64,000 bases of DNA from Liopterus haemorrhoidalis (taxonomy: Eukaryota; Arthropoda; Insecta; Coleoptera; Dytiscidae), in the NCBI GenBank assembly GCA_963971575.1, contig OZ020622.1, forward strand, positions 34,130,301 through 34,194,300. Reading direction: 5' to 3'. The stretch's first letter is position 1; every line of letters starts with the position of its first letter. Positions 1-10,748 of the stretch are shown here, piece by piece. Made by a program: the position numbers and the translations under genes. The notes beneath the pieces were generated by a model. That model ran no database searches, was not told the origin of the DNA, and worked only from the letters and a program-made list of their open reading frames with translations.

Positions 1-1942
1 TACAAGACTACCAGAGAGATTTTCACCGATGATAATGGCAATAAAACACTTCAGTCTAACAAACACACAACTAGACGATGATGTAGCGGCAGCAGAATTG
101 GCATACATATATCACGGTGTAAAATCCCATCATAGCTTTTTATCTATGGAATGTGGGAACAAAGTTAATACGGCCATATTTTCTGATTTTAAGATCTGCA
201 AGAAGATGAAGCTCGGCAGAACTAAAATACAATGCATTGTACAAGACGTACTGGCCCCACATGCACTGGAATCTGTTCTGGCGGAAATCACGCGAAGAAA
301 TTCTGATTTGGATCATCTATCGTTCAGTGTATCTACAGATGCTTCTAATAAGGGACATGCAAAAATGTTTCCTATTGCTGTGCGTTATTTTAATATAAAT
401 GACGAGGAAGAGCCGATAGTTGATTCTCTTTATGATTTCAAAGAACAATGGGAAGAGACAACTGAAGAAATTCTTGAACTTATTAAATCGTCATTGAATA
501 ATGTGGGATTAAATATGAATTACATGACATCATTTGGGGCTGATAATGCTCCAGTGAATTTTGGTTGCAAGGCATCAGTTTTTACTAAACTTCGAGAACT
601 AAACCCAAAACTCATCAAAGCTAACTGTAACTGCCATGTTCTTCATAACACAGTCAAATATGCTCTAAAAACAATGAAATTTGACGTAGAGACATTAGTT
701 TTAAAAATTTATAGTGAATTTTCTTCAAGTACTAAAAAGGTAAAGGCATTGAAAGATTGTTTTGATTTTCTTGATCAGCCATACTATGAGATTTTAAAGC
801 ATGTTTCTACAGGATGGGTTAGCCTTTACAAGGCTGTGGATAGATTATTAAAAAATTGTACAGCAATTAAAGTTTATTTTATAAATCAAGGGCAGAAAGA
901 ATGCGATCCTGTAGTCTGGAAATTTATACGAGACGAGGAAGGTGGATTAAGTGACACAAAAACTTTAGCAGAAATTGTATTATATTTCGTTCATTCATTT
1001 CTCTACATATTTCAAAAATACCTCTTAGTTTTAGAAAAAAAAAGCACAGATGTTACAGAATTGGATAATCTCTTCCAAAAATTGAGAAATGATATTTTGC
1101 AAAGGAATGAAGAATCGTTCTACGGTTTTGTAGTTAATCAGTCACTGGCTCATCTTTCGAATACAGAAAAATTACGATTTAAAAATGAAGCAGACACAGT
1201 GTATATCAGAGCACTTAAATATCTAACAGATTGGTATGATTTTGACAATTCATTTCTAGCATGCTTCAAAAATTTTAATTTAAAACAATGTGTTCCTACA
1301 ATTAACGATTGCATTAAAATAAGTCCATACCTAAATTTTGATATTAACTCTCAAGGAGATGATTTATTTCACGAAATTTGCTCATTAAAAGAAATAATAA
1401 CTGATTGTATAACTGAAGAACAGAAAATGGAAAAGAGTAATGGACAATTGTAGGCACTAATCTTGAAAACGGGAGAATATCCAGTATTGAGAAAATTGAT
1501 GGAATTTATATTTAGTATTCCTGCTAGTATTCGTATGTTGAAAGAATTTTTTCAGTTATGGGTTCATTGTGGTGGGAAAAAAGGAACCGTCTGTCACCTG
1601 ATCACGTTAAAGCAGAACTCCTAATTTGCAATAATTTAAAAATTAAATGTGATGATTTTCGTAGTACAATAACAGGCAATAAAAAGCTTTTAAAAGCGAT
1701 ACGGGGCAATATAAAATACAGCTTTAAAGATAAAAAATAAATATTTTATTGACAAAAATTTATAATTTTATGATGTTTATATGAATTAACTTATGTATGC
1801 AATCAATTTAATATATTTAAATTATTTAATAAGATTATAATAAACTTATATGTATGTTTCATTAATTTATGATATTATTTTATTACATTGGAATGATTTA
1901 TTTACCCATTTTTTTTTTTGCTCGCAAAATTTTTATGTCCTG
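1..1942 (+). mobile_element. hAT transposon, right part (left part outside window)
   Basis: The stretch is occupied by a hAT-family transposase gene that is already open at the window edge. The probable right terminus is the sequence ending in TTTTATGTCCTG at 1942, which read on the other strand starts CAGGACATAAAA, a form usual for hAT ends. Copia-like sequence starts directly after it. If this is right, the 8-bp target copy would be GTGAACAA (1943-1950). The left end is not visible, so the duplication cannot be confirmed. The 200 bp after the coding part are AT-rich and hold nothing else. Confidence 0.6.
2..1740 (+). pseudogene. hAT transposase (ZBED-like), partial and frameshifted
   Basis: Cut-and-paste DNA transposase of the hAT superfamily. 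The reading frame is open from base 2 to 1453 and still lacks its N-terminus (a BED zinc finger would be expected beyond the edge). The RNase-H-like core shows STDASNKGH near 330-360 and GADNAPVNFG near 535-560, the usual positions of two catalytic Asp, followed by the Cys/His-rich NCNCHVLHN typical of this branch. A stop at 1451-1453 and at least two frame changes break the C-terminus. The hAT dimerisation region is still readable in pieces: a segment resembling FSIP near 1510, then SLWWEKRNRLSPDHVKAEL in another frame at 1564-1620. It cannot make an active enzyme. Family assignment is firm; subfamily is not. Confidence 0.88.
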
Positions 1943-2087
1943 GTGAACAACATTTGCAAGGTGGCAACACTGATCCAAATAGTCTTCCACAGATAATAAG
2001 ATAGCCAATGCTTTCAGTGTTGTATTTTCAAATAATATTTTTGACAGAAATTACTAGTATATTGATTCGGGTGGAAAAATACATTTA
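1943..2087 (+). pseudogene. Copia gag zinc knuckle/protease fragment
   Basis: The segment reads HFAR-like (end of a gag zinc knuckle), then NAFSVVFSNNIFDRN, an in-frame TAG and YIDSGGK. This matches the Copia arrangement of knuckle, short spacer and the aspartic protease motif DSG followed by a conserved HLT, which lies across the Harbinger insertion (CATTTA, then ACC after removal of one TTA). The catalytic Asp is present but the frame has stops, so the enzyme is dead. Confidence 0.75.
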
Positions 2088-2252
2088 GGGCCGGATTCAT
2101 AAACGTTCCTAATCCTCACCTCATCCTCACCTCAATCTCACCTCGCCCTCACCTCAACCTCACCTCGCCCTCACCTCACCCTCACCTCATCTCACACTCA
2201 TTTTAGGTTGAGTCGTTCTCTCACTCACTTTTGTTATTCATAAACAATTGTA

Positions 2253-2811
2253 AATGGGCGCGTGCAGCGCCTAAACCGTTGAGTATAAACGTAAACGTAC
2301 TTTAATTAAACAATTTGGTGAAAGTCTGAACGGTTAGCGGTTAGTTTCAACGCGAGTGTTTGACAGTTTGAGTACATAACCTTAAAAATTATTTAGAGAT
2401 GGATCCATTTCTAATAAATAATTTTTTGTTTGCCGAAGATATAGATTTTAATGTTATCCGAGTGGCAGTGGGAGTGGCAGTGGCAGTGGCCGAAGATATA
2501 GATTTTAATGTTATCCGAGTGGCAGTGGAACTTGGCGGCACCTATAAATGTTGTGCCTGTTAGAAATGTGCCAACTTATAATGTTGGGATATGAAGACGT
2601 GCGAAGGAACTATAGTCAACAGAATTTAAAAACCATTTTAGACTGTCACGTCCTCAAGTGGCAGAATTAATCAATTTGTTAGCTCCAGTATTCTACTTGT
2701 ATCTTGTATGAATTTCCCCATGTTTAGTAAACTGTTGACTGTCAACGGTAACGTTCAGAAGGTAAACGTAGTGAACGTACTAAACTGTTTAGGGCGCTGA
2801 ACGTGCCCATT
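2253..2811 (+). mobile_element. Nested inverted-repeat segment with a second Harbinger-like N-terminus
   Basis: The segment starts AATGGGCGCGTGCAGCGCC and its far end, reversed, reads AATGGGCACGTTCAGCGCC, with similarity continuing about 30 bp, so it looks like a separate terminal-inverted-repeat element inside the larger Harbinger. I find no clear target duplication. Between the repeats a plus-strand ATG at 2399 begins MDPFLINNFLF. After a frame break, EFKNHFRLSRPQVAELINLL (about 2617-2680) resembles the N-terminal helical region of Harbinger transposases, on the strand opposite to the transposase of the host element. It is a deleted derivative of another Harbinger-like transposon at best. 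Confidence 0.5.
2432..2529 (+). repeat. Direct tandem duplication of about 40 bp
   Basis: The block starting GCCGAAGATATAGATTTTA at 2432 is repeated from 2489, separated by a short GTGGCAGTGG-rich stretch. The duplication keeps the reading frame of the small plus-strand ORF, so it duplicates the peptide AEDIDFNVIRVAV. Confidence 0.9.
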
Positions 2812-3011
2812 GAGTCACTTTCTTGAGGGACGGTTGAGGGAAAACGTCACCATTTTAATGACGTCAAAACAAAATAACAAGTAATGGCTATGGAAACGGT
2901 TTGGTAGTGACAAATTATATTTTGACAGCAGTGTATTGTTAAAAACAGAATGCGTAAAAATAAAGTATTATTTTATATATATATATATATTGCTTTTTAA
3001 AAATAGAAAAT

Positions 3012-3780
3012 GTATGACTGGTGATGAGAAAACCTGCCTAAAACTTCTTGTAGATAAGCACCGCAATGTCATTGAAAGTAAAAAAACGAACTGTGTGGGC
3101 TTATCATAGAAAAAGAAAGAACGGATAAACTTGACTAACTAGTTCAATTGTATTTCGGTAAATTCGAATGTAAGTACAGTATCCTGAGTTTTAAAAAAAG
3201 ATTTTATTCTGCATATAGCGTACTGTAGACCAACTTCGAAAAGCCTGGGACAACATGAAAACCAGAAGAAAGTCGAAACTCTCAGAAGAAAAACCGTCAT
3301 CGAAGATGTAGTCCTGGATGATATTTAAAATACTGTGGACATAGAAATATCAGACAAAGTAAACAGTGACCAGATAACTTTGTCGCAGGATGTAAATCTT
3401 GTAGACTGTACTACTGATGCTGTCCAGTGCATACAGACCACAACAACACCAGAAAATGAAGATCCTACTCCCGGGACAGGTAATCTTTAAAATGATTAAT
3501 TTTTAAAATAGACAAATAATGTAAATACCTAATTAAAAATATTAAGAATTTAGACAAAAATCGAAGAAAACTGCATGCACAAGAGGTACTGCAATAGAAA
3601 AAGAATTAGAAATTCGAATGAAGCGCTCTGAGAAAAATATCTCCCAAGATGAAGAAATTCATGCTCTTCGTCTCGAAGAACATCAGCAGAAAATTTATGA
3701 GCAACAGCTGCGCGTAAAAGAACAGGCAATAAGAAATAAAGTAGCTGAGTAACAATTAAAACAAGAAATTTTAGAAAAAT
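3012..3780 (+). pseudogene. Harbinger accessory protein (Myb/SANT-like), degraded
   Basis: In PIF/Harbinger transposons a second gene encodes a Myb/SANT DNA-binding protein that helps the transposase reach the nucleus and bind the ends. Here the pieces are in several frames: LLVDKHRNVIESKKTN (about 3036-3085), VDQLRKAWDNMKTRRKSKLSE (about 3230-3290), an acidic Thr/Pro linker to about 3478, and a charged coiled-coil tail (EIHALRLEEHQQKIYEQQL, about 3655-3712) ending near 3752. A possible intron runs from GGTAATC at 3479 to an AG near 3550. Frameshifts and stops make it non-functional. The order of domains matches the family. Confidence 0.7.
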
Positions 3781-3935
3781 TTTAGAAAAGCGACTAAATT
3801 TATAATGTATTTTAAATTATTTATTATTTATTATATTATATTATAAATAAAAATATAGTATAGTTATTCATGTTTATATAATTGACACGGTTGTCGTGAA
3901 TCTACAAACCTGGAGATCACTGTACTTAATTTTTA

Positions 3936-4932
3936 TTAATTAGTAAAATGGCGTTGAGTAAAAGCTGCTTTTATAGCATTTCCTCTGAATTGTTGTCCAG
4001 CCGGTAAAGGAATATGAGCAACAATTCCTTGATCAACTTCAATTTCATCAAGTATTTTATTTTCCTTGATAGCAACATTATGTAAGACGGCAGACGGCAG
4101 TCTAGTGACATTTCTTAAATTATATAAAAGTGGATTAACGAGGCATCTAAATCTTGACTTCCATATTCCAAAAGTTCGATCTGCCACATTTCTTGTTCTA
4201 ATATGGGAATAGTTGTATCGATTTTCTCCTTTTAGGATTTGAAACTGGAATATACAAGTAACTTGTCTGTTTATATAATTTCAGAAAAGCGATTTTCAAC
4301 GAACAGAACTACTGTTAAATATCCTGCTATCATGGCAGATCCTGGCCAGCGAATAACAATGTCCAAGATTTCACAGTTGGAACCTGCTACTACTTGCACA
4401 TTTAATGACATCCAGCCTTTTCTATTTCGAAATGGTTCCGCATTCCTGCCTCCTGGATATTTTATTTTGATATGAGTACCATCAACACAACCGGTGACTC
4501 CAGGAAAACGAGAGATTTAAAAAAATCTATAACGATTGTTTTCGATATTCTCATTAGTATCGGGAAATCTAATATATCTTCCCAGGTTTGCAGCAATATT
4601 TTCGGAAACTTCTTTTATTATTCTGCAACTCGAGGATTGACTAACTAAATGTCAACGCTATGTATTCTCTAATATAAAGATATATAATAATGAGTTTAAA
4701 AGAATAACTTGCTTATCTAATAAAAATGTACCTGGTAACTTCCTGATGCATAAAATTGTAAAGCAACGCATAGTTTCACAATTGGAGAAATAGGCAGACC
4801 ACGCTTCTGTAGTATCCCATATTCTAGATATACCATAGGAAGTATTATATGTGTTATCGTGTTTCTTGAGAATCGAAATCTCTTTATAAGTTCATCAGTG
4901 AAATTTTGAAGAGGATTTTGAACATCCCGCAA
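3936..4932 (-). pseudogene. Harbinger (HARBI1-type) DDE transposase, degraded
   Basis: Three minus-strand blocks follow the order of a HARBI1-like transposase. The N-terminal part (4932-4717) has DVQNPLQNFTDELIKRFRFS and ALQFYASGSYQ. The middle (about 4475-4290) reads FRNRKGWMSLNVQ and then RWPGSAM, around the second catalytic Asp region. The C-terminal part (4190-3936) has DRTFGIWKSRFRCL and the conserved AVLHN. Frame changes and stops lie between blocks and the first catalytic region (around 4500-4700) is badly eroded. The gene faces the accessory gene across a short AT-rich gap. Confidence 0.82.
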
Positions 4933-5368
4933 AAACCACCTGATAAATACAATTGTTTTATATTAAAAAATAGGTAATTGTTTGTTTTTTCGTTTCATAT
5001 TTACCTTGGCACATTTAAATAAACGTGTATTTCGTAAATAAACGCGTCATTCGATCTTCAGTATCATTCTAGTACACTACAGTTTTTAATGTGTTTTTGA
5101 TGTACCTAATATTATATAATTTATTTATGCATTTTATACTGTGACTAGTTTTCTACTTTATATTTTTTATATTTATTTATTTATTTTTTTTTTTTATCAA
5201 TTTAACTATTTTTACAACATGCACTCTTTCTATGTACCATATTTTAATACTCTTATCAGCTCCTATGAAGAATAAAACTTATTCGAAACTTGTCAGCTGA
5301 TTTGATTGGTTTTCATTACTGTCCGCAACCCGTACAACTTCCTTCTTCATTTAAATAAACGTTTTCAT

Positions 5369-6903
5369 TAGGGATTGCAATCCCGCATTATTACAGTGCG
5401 GGATTTTCAGGATTTTCGAGATTAACTTGTGCAATGCAATTGAAATGAATAGATTGTCTTTGCACACAAATTACAGAGAAATATATCCTAGAAGAACACA
5501 GCAAAAATTTGAAATTTATTTTTGATTGTAAGACTAGGTGAAACAGTCTGCTCGACATGTTGGAACGATTTTATAGCCTAAGATTATGCATCAGAAAAGC
5601 TTTGATTGACATTGCATCAGAAATTCATTTCACAGATGAAAAATGATCTCAAATTAATGACTTGATTTTCTGCCTGGAACCAGTGAAACTCGGTCCCGAA
5701 GTATTATGCAGGAGAGAATCTAATCTCATAACTGCCGAAACAACTTTTCGATTTATGTTGGAAAAATTAGATCAGCAATCTTCAACCCTGAGCATTGATT
5801 TAGCCACGGCACTTTATGAGAGATTAACGCAACGTCGTAGTACTTAACTGGCCTGTTAATTTACTTACAAAATCCATAAAAAATACGAAGAAAAAATAAG
5901 AAAAACTGGAAATATATTTTCAATTCCAAAGATAACCGTGATGCGTCAAGAAATAAAAAAATTGCTGACAAGAGTTTATAAAATTGAAGAAATTGAATCT
6001 GGAGATGAATAATCTATTGACAAATTCCAACAATCTACTAATCTATCGTTGAAAGAAGAATTAGAAAACAAAATATAGAAATAGAAGAACAACTGAACAA
6101 AAAAGTAAAGACGGTGCCAGATATCGAATCTTTTGAGAAAATATTGAAGAAGGAAATGTCGGCCTACGAAAGTGACAGAGTAAGAGGCAAGTTCCTGAGT
6201 ATGACGTACGATTACTTGATGACCATATCGCCAACAAGCGTAGAGGCTGAGCGAGCTTTTTCAGCCACTGGTTATTTATGTAGCCCTTTGAGAAGTAGAT
6301 TGGGAGATGATACTTTGAATAGTGTCTGCTTATTAAGATCACATTCCTTGCAATGATTCTTTTAACTTAATTTCAGTTTTTAATTATTATTATAATTTAA
6401 TACTTTTTTCAACTCTTAAACGATAGTGTTGGATATATCTAATGCAACTAAAACTGCCCATACAGTATAAATGTCGGGTATATGCGGCGCAGAACATTTC
6501 ATTATTATTTTTGTTTCATTATAATTGATTTTAAATTTAATAAATTATATCAAATACTATTTATTGTTAGAAGAAAATATTTTATTAACTGAAATCATAA
6601 AACAGTCATAAAAACCTGTTTTAAGTACATTTAATTAGTTTTGAACATTTGTACACAACACCAATAATATATTCATTTAAAAATGTTTTTTTTTTACCAT
6701 ATCTATACATATATTATTTCAATAATTATCGATTTTTGAGATTATTTTTACAAAAATACTTGAATACGTAAGTATATGTGTCATTTTGTCATTTATAATG
6801 TGTACGAAATCAATTTCTATCATAAAATCAATCCCACGCGGGATTGAAAAGAATCCCACGTGGATCCCGCGGGATTGAAAAGTGTGCGGGATTGCAATCC
6901 CTA
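5369..6903 (+). mobile_element. hAT transposon nested in the Harbinger element
   Basis: The 19-bp terminal inverted repeat TAGGGATTGCAATCCCGCA (5369-5387) is matched exactly in reverse at 6885-6903. The 8-bp target duplication GTTTTCAT flanks it on both sides (5361-5368 and 6904-6911). The repeat contains the self-complementary core GGGATTGCAATCCC, and further GGGATTGAAAAG motifs lie just inside the right end. It encodes a broken hAT transposase. The perfect target duplication and repeats leave little doubt. Confidence 0.95.
5560..6356 (+). pseudogene. hAT transposase remnant with C-terminal dimerisation domain
   Basis: Only the last third of a hAT transposase is readable. The segment at 5662-5847 (FMLEKLDQQSSTLSIDLATAL) corresponds to the insertion region before the dimer domain and ends in a stop after an ERLTQRRS-like motif. 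The C-terminal dimerisation domain at 6114-6356 is well preserved, with SPTSVEAERAFSATG and LRSRLGDDTLNSVCLLRSH, which are hallmark hAT motifs. The catalytic N-terminal domain has been lost or is unrecognisable. Confidence 0.85.
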
Positions 6904-7184
6904 GTTTTCATCCTCGACATACTCCAAAAAATCCCAAAAATCGTTATCCATATTGCTATAAATATATTTTTATGTTTATATACAGTAAAATCTCAAATCA
7001 GTGAAGTTTAAGGTAGCTCGCTACTGGCTTCAAATCTCACTCACTTTTCACTCAAATTTGACAGATAACTGAGTGGGCAATAAGTTAATAATATCCTAGC
7101 TTTTGTTTCTGAATTCCAAATGAGTGAATCATGGCCAAATGAGGTTGAGGTGAGGATTAGGAACGTTTATGAATTCGGCCCTTA

Positions 7185-7389
7185 ACCATTAATCAAGAAT
7201 GGATCAAAAATGCTTCAGAAGAAAACATGCATCAAAACATGGAGTAAATAAATCAAAGGTTTCGGTGACATGTTCTGGAGACGTGAACATTATAGGTTAT
7301 GGATAGCAGAAATTATGACATTTTTGTTACAAATGCATTATGTGTTCCCGAACTGACAAAAAATTTACTGTCAGTCAATTGATTAAAAA
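7185..7389 (+). pseudogene. Copia protease-to-pre-integrase fragment
   Basis: It continues the protease segment left of the Harbinger element: HLTINQEWIKNASEE, then VSVTCSGDVNI, then (with a frame change) NALCVPELTKNLLSVN, the conserved Copia sequence just before the gag-pre-integrase domain. It ends at a TA where the mariner-like element entered. Confidence 0.8.
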
Positions 7390-7391
7390 TA

Positions 7392-8813
7392 CCATAAGTT
7401 CAAAAATAAATTACATAAGAGTTGGCTATGGAAAATAAAAGTAATGTCAACAGCAAGCTTTAGAATGAATTAACTGTCATCACTGTTGTTGCTGTCATAA
7501 GTTTATATAGAAAATTCAACTAGGCTACTATTATAATGGTTTTTACAATAGAACACAAAAAATGTATGACTGAACCATATTTTTTAAATGGTGTTCGAGA
7601 GAACGGCGAATGGATTTACAGTGCGGTGTCATGTTTAGGGGAATTTCGGCTATAATTTCCAGATAAGTGCGGTGTTATGTTTAGAGGAATTTCGGCTACA
7701 ATTTCCAGATATTGCTTTCCTTGAAGGAGATTTTTAAAGCGCACTTAGAAGATTTGTTGATTTATTCCGAGATACAGGGATAATTAATCATAGAGGTAGA
7801 ACTGGAAGGCCAAGAGTTCGTACTCAAAATACAGTTGATGATGTTCGTTAACGTAACCCACTACATCACTACGTACACTGTCGCAAGAGACTGGTTTATC
7901 ATTAGGAACTTGCCATACTATTGTCAAAAGAGATTTAAAGCTCTTCCCATACAAAATTCTTGCTTTACATGAGTTGCTGCCAGCAGATCACAATAGGCGA
8001 ATTGTGTATTGCCATTGGTTCCAACAAAATTTAATTAATAATGATGATTTCTTAAATTTTACATTTTTTTATGACGAGGCCTGGTTCACCCTTTCGGGTA
8101 CATAAATTCACAAAATGTGAGGTTATGTAGTGCTCAAAATCCTCATACTTTTCGCGAAACTGCCCTTCAGCCGTTAAAAGTTGTTGTTTGGATTGCTGTG
8201 TCTCCAAGACGTATTATCGGACCCATATTTTTCCACTGTTACTGCTCAGAGATACCGGAATATTGTACGTGTATTTATTAATCAGCTTCATGAGGATGAG
8301 CTCCAGCAGGACTACTTCCAACAGGATGGCGCGACTGCCTACACCGCTTAAGAGACAATCAATTACCTTCGTGAATTTTTTGACGATCGAATAATTAGTT
8401 TACGTTCAAATCCAGAATTTCCACCTTGTTCACCTGACTTGTCTATTTTAGATTACTTTATATTCTCTTAACTGAAAAATAATGTATACAATACCCCTAT
8501 TAACAATATCGAGGAAATGCAACACAGAATTACCAAACAGTGTGCTAATATAACTCCTTAAATTGTTATAAATGCTTTTAATAGTATGAAAAGACGAGTA
8601 AACTTGTTTCTGCAAGAAATCGGTGGTCATTTTGAACAATTTCTTTAGTTGTTTATGTTTATTTTTCTGTGAAATCAAAACATTATAATTTCCAATTTTA
8701 ATGATTACAAAGGTTGTACCTAAATGTTAGTCGATTGTTATATAAAGCTTGCAGTAGACATTATTTTATTTTTCCATAGCCAACACTTATGCAATTTTTT
8801 ATTGAACTCATGG
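7392..8813 (+). mobile_element. Mariner-like (rosa/DD41D type) transposon
   Basis: Long inverted repeats of roughly 60 bp (CCATAAGTTCAAAAATAAAT at the left; reversed right end CCATGAGTTCAATAAAAAAT) bound a 1.42-kb element flanked by TA on both sides (7390-7391 and 8814-8815). The interior holds one broken transposase gene. It splits the Copia sequence, whose two sides resume across a single TA. Confidence 0.93.
7536..8648 (+). pseudogene. Mariner-like transposase, DD41D spacing, broken
   Basis: DDE/D transposase of the Tc1/mariner superfamily. Readable parts are an N-terminal helix-turn-helix with RTGRPRVRTQNTVDDVR, the first Asp in YDEAWF (about 8070), NPHTFRET, the second Asp in QQDGATA (about 8316) and the third in CSPDLSILDYF (about 8430-8460). 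I count 41 residues between the second and third Asp, as in the rosa group of mariners. The gene ends with QEIGGHFEQF and a TAG. Stops and frame changes are frequent. A block of about 46 bp (GTGCGGTGTCATGTTTAGGG and following) occurs twice in tandem at 7620-7711, inside the helix-turn-helix region. Confidence 0.85.
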
Positions 8814-8815
8814 TA

Positions 8816-9112
8816 GAAATATGGTCAATTTTAAAGAAAATTATTGTAAAATTTATAATAAAGAAAAGGAACTGATAGCTGTCTCAGACTTGATAGATGG
8901 CATCTACAAATTAAATACAATAAAGACTCAGTGTCTATTGGCAACATCAATGCCAGTGACCAGTGACATATGGTATCATAGATTTGGCCACATAAACAGC
9001 AAATATTTAAACAAATTGAAAAATGTTGCAGCAGTGCAAGGACTCATTTTCAATGGAGAACAAACAGTCAAAGGTAATTGTGCAATAGGTTTCGAAAGCA
9101 AATAGTCTCGAC
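8816..9112 (+). pseudogene. Copia gag-pre-integrase fragment
   Basis: The ORF at 8821-9105 reads VNFKENYCKIYNKEKELI, then IWYHRFGHINSKYLNKL, the His-x-x-x-His start of the pre-integrase zinc finger, and ends at GNCAIGFESK where Cys-x-x-Cys is expected. One Cys is replaced, so the finger looks damaged. The last bases GTCTCGAC are the target copy of the hAT that follows. Confidence 0.85.
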
Positions 9113-9252
9113 CAGGCCCGGATTCTAGCAGAAGCGGGATAAGCAGCCGCTTCAGGCCCACCAGGCCTAACCAACTTACATAATTTTAAGCGGTGGAACC
9201 CAAAAATTAAAAAAAAAAATCACAATTTATTTTCAGTATAAAATACATACAT

Positions 9253-9436
9253 GTTAGCGAAAATATAATTATGCAACATTTACACTTATTAACGATCGTA
9301 GGGTGCTATATCGTTGCTAAGGCATATTGTTTTATGTAAATAGAATAGTATAAAATATATCATATGATGTGCGAGACGTATTAGTTGATCAATAAAATCA
9401 TGTCTTATTATTCATAAAATACCTTTTTTATTAATA
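9253..9436 (+). repeat. 5' long terminal repeat
   Basis: It starts GTTAGCGAAAATATAATT, ends TTTTTTATTAATA and is followed by TCAGAAGTGCG, which resembles the TCAGAACTGGG that follows the related LTR at 41629. It carries AATAAA at about 9392. I could not assign the primer-binding site to a tRNA. Confidence 0.93.
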
Positions 9437-10023
9437 TCAGAAGTGCGATTGGCGTATCACCCACAAGAAATATAAAATAAGTGCTATATTAAAAATATTT
9501 TTTTTAATGCAACCATTATATTGGTGCAAAGAAATTGTCGTATAATATTGCAAAGGCTAATGTAAAGTTTTCAGTTAAAGGTGACGATTGAGAATCATAT
9601 AAAGGTAGTATGAATTATGAACTAGATAATAAATTGGCAAATTTCAAGTTATTTTGTCAAAAATTATTTCAAGTGGTTTCTAAGGAAATGACACTTATTG
9701 GAATAAATATGAAATGTGACATTTGTTTGAAAAATGCAGAATCTTAACAAAGATCCCTAAAAATTGTCAGGATGAACGAGCGTTGCTTTGTTATTAACAA
9801 ACACAATTTACGAAGGTAACTGGTTAGATTGATGATGACTAAAATGGTAAGAGGCATTTTATTGTTTTGGTTAAATCATATGGCACGTGTTAGCCATAAT
9901 GTGTAAAAATTAGATTTGAGATTTTGTTTTCGATATTTGTGATTTAATATCTGAGTTATGATATTTGAGATTTGATAATTAAGATCTGAGTTTCGAGATT
10001 TTAGTTTTGAATTTGAGCGTTTA

Positions 10024-10257
10024 TTGGAAAAGATAAATGACAGATCACTGGGATCGGATTGGCAGAATAAACTGATAAATGTAATTGCTAATGAGTTGAG
10101 AGAAAAGGTTGTTGAGTACCGCAAGACATGCCGCTGCCAGTGGCATCAGTCCGGTAATAGCTCTGTAACCATGGTGGCAGATGGTGAGCTATGGCGACGG
10201 GCTGATGATGTTGATGATAAAGCACTGTGTGTGCAGAAACAAATAGACGGTCTCTGA
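10024..10257 (+). CDS. Small conserved ORF downstream of Gypsy pol (copy 1)
   Basis: The 77-residue frame starts MEKINDRSLGSDWQNKLINV and is shared almost residue for residue with a frame at 45774-46031 downstream of the full Gypsy pol. Differences include a CR to SF change and a V to M change. The sequence is charged and helix-rich at its N-terminus (VIANELREKVVEYRK) with a Trp-Arg-Arg-Ala-Asp motif later. I do not recognise a domain. It may be a third retrotransposon gene or just a conserved 3' region that happens to stay open. The open frame runs upstream of the ATG in both copies. Confidence 0.4.
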   Translation: MEKINDRSLGSDWQNKLINVIANELREKVVEYRKTCRCQWHQSGNSSVTMVADGELWRRADDVDDKALCVQKQIDGL

Positions 10258-10457
10258 GCTTGTACTGTAGACAATCTGTAATGAAGGAAACTAATAGATA
10301 GTTATTGAGTATCTGAGCTTGATGATCTAGTCACTGAGTTCGTGGTAGAGAAATGAAATGTAACGTTTAGTCTCTAAGCTTTCAGATCATAAGTTATAGT
10401 ATTCCTGGAGAGTTCTGTTTTAAATAAATATTTACTTTTATTAATTGACATTGGTGC

Positions 10458-10748
10458 ATGGTTGATTTTGTGAAAGATCAATTCTGCGCCCAAATTGCTC
10501 TATTTACAGATTATGAATTAGGTGAAAACTTTCAAGATGCAGTAGAAGATAAATGGTGGACCAGCTCAAGAATGGAGATCCTGGTATGCAGGATGCTGTT
10601 ACTGGTATGCAAGATGCAGAATGCTGTTGTTGGTATGGAGCAGACCATTGGTGGTATGCAGGTTGCTGTTGCTGATAACAACAATGCTGTTAATGGTGTG
10701 AAAAATGCAGTTGCGTCCCGAGAACGTTCCGCATGTCAGTCTGGCCGT
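10458..10748 (+). pseudogene. Gag-like heptad-repeat fragment upstream of the 3' LTR
   Basis: A plus-strand frame begins MVDFVKDQFCAQ and, with one frame change, continues into repeated units of the form GMQDAV (GMQDAVTGMQDA, VGMEQTIGGMQVAVAD, NAVNGVKNAVA). Such repeats are seen in the N-terminal coiled coils of some insect Gypsy gag proteins. It runs straight into the 3' LTR and has no continuation. It could derive from a second, recombined Gypsy copy, since an LTR-end-like sequence (TTTTATTAATT) lies just upstream at about 10437. Confidence 0.4.

Larger units (their letters stand above)
2088..7181. mobile_element. PIF/Harbinger transposon with nested insertions
   Basis: The ends are inverted repeats of at least 36 bp with one mismatch, starting GGGCCGGATTCATAAACG on the left and, read in reverse, GGGCCGAATTCATAAACG on the right. 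Both flanks carry TTA (2085-2087 and 7182-7184), the 3-bp target typical of PIF/Harbinger. Inside are both genes expected of the superfamily, a Myb/SANT accessory gene on plus and a HARBI1-type transposase on minus, facing each other. The left subterminal region is a run of CCTCACCTCA-like repeats. The element has itself received a hAT (5369-6903) and holds another inverted-repeat segment (2253-2811). Confidence 0.93.
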
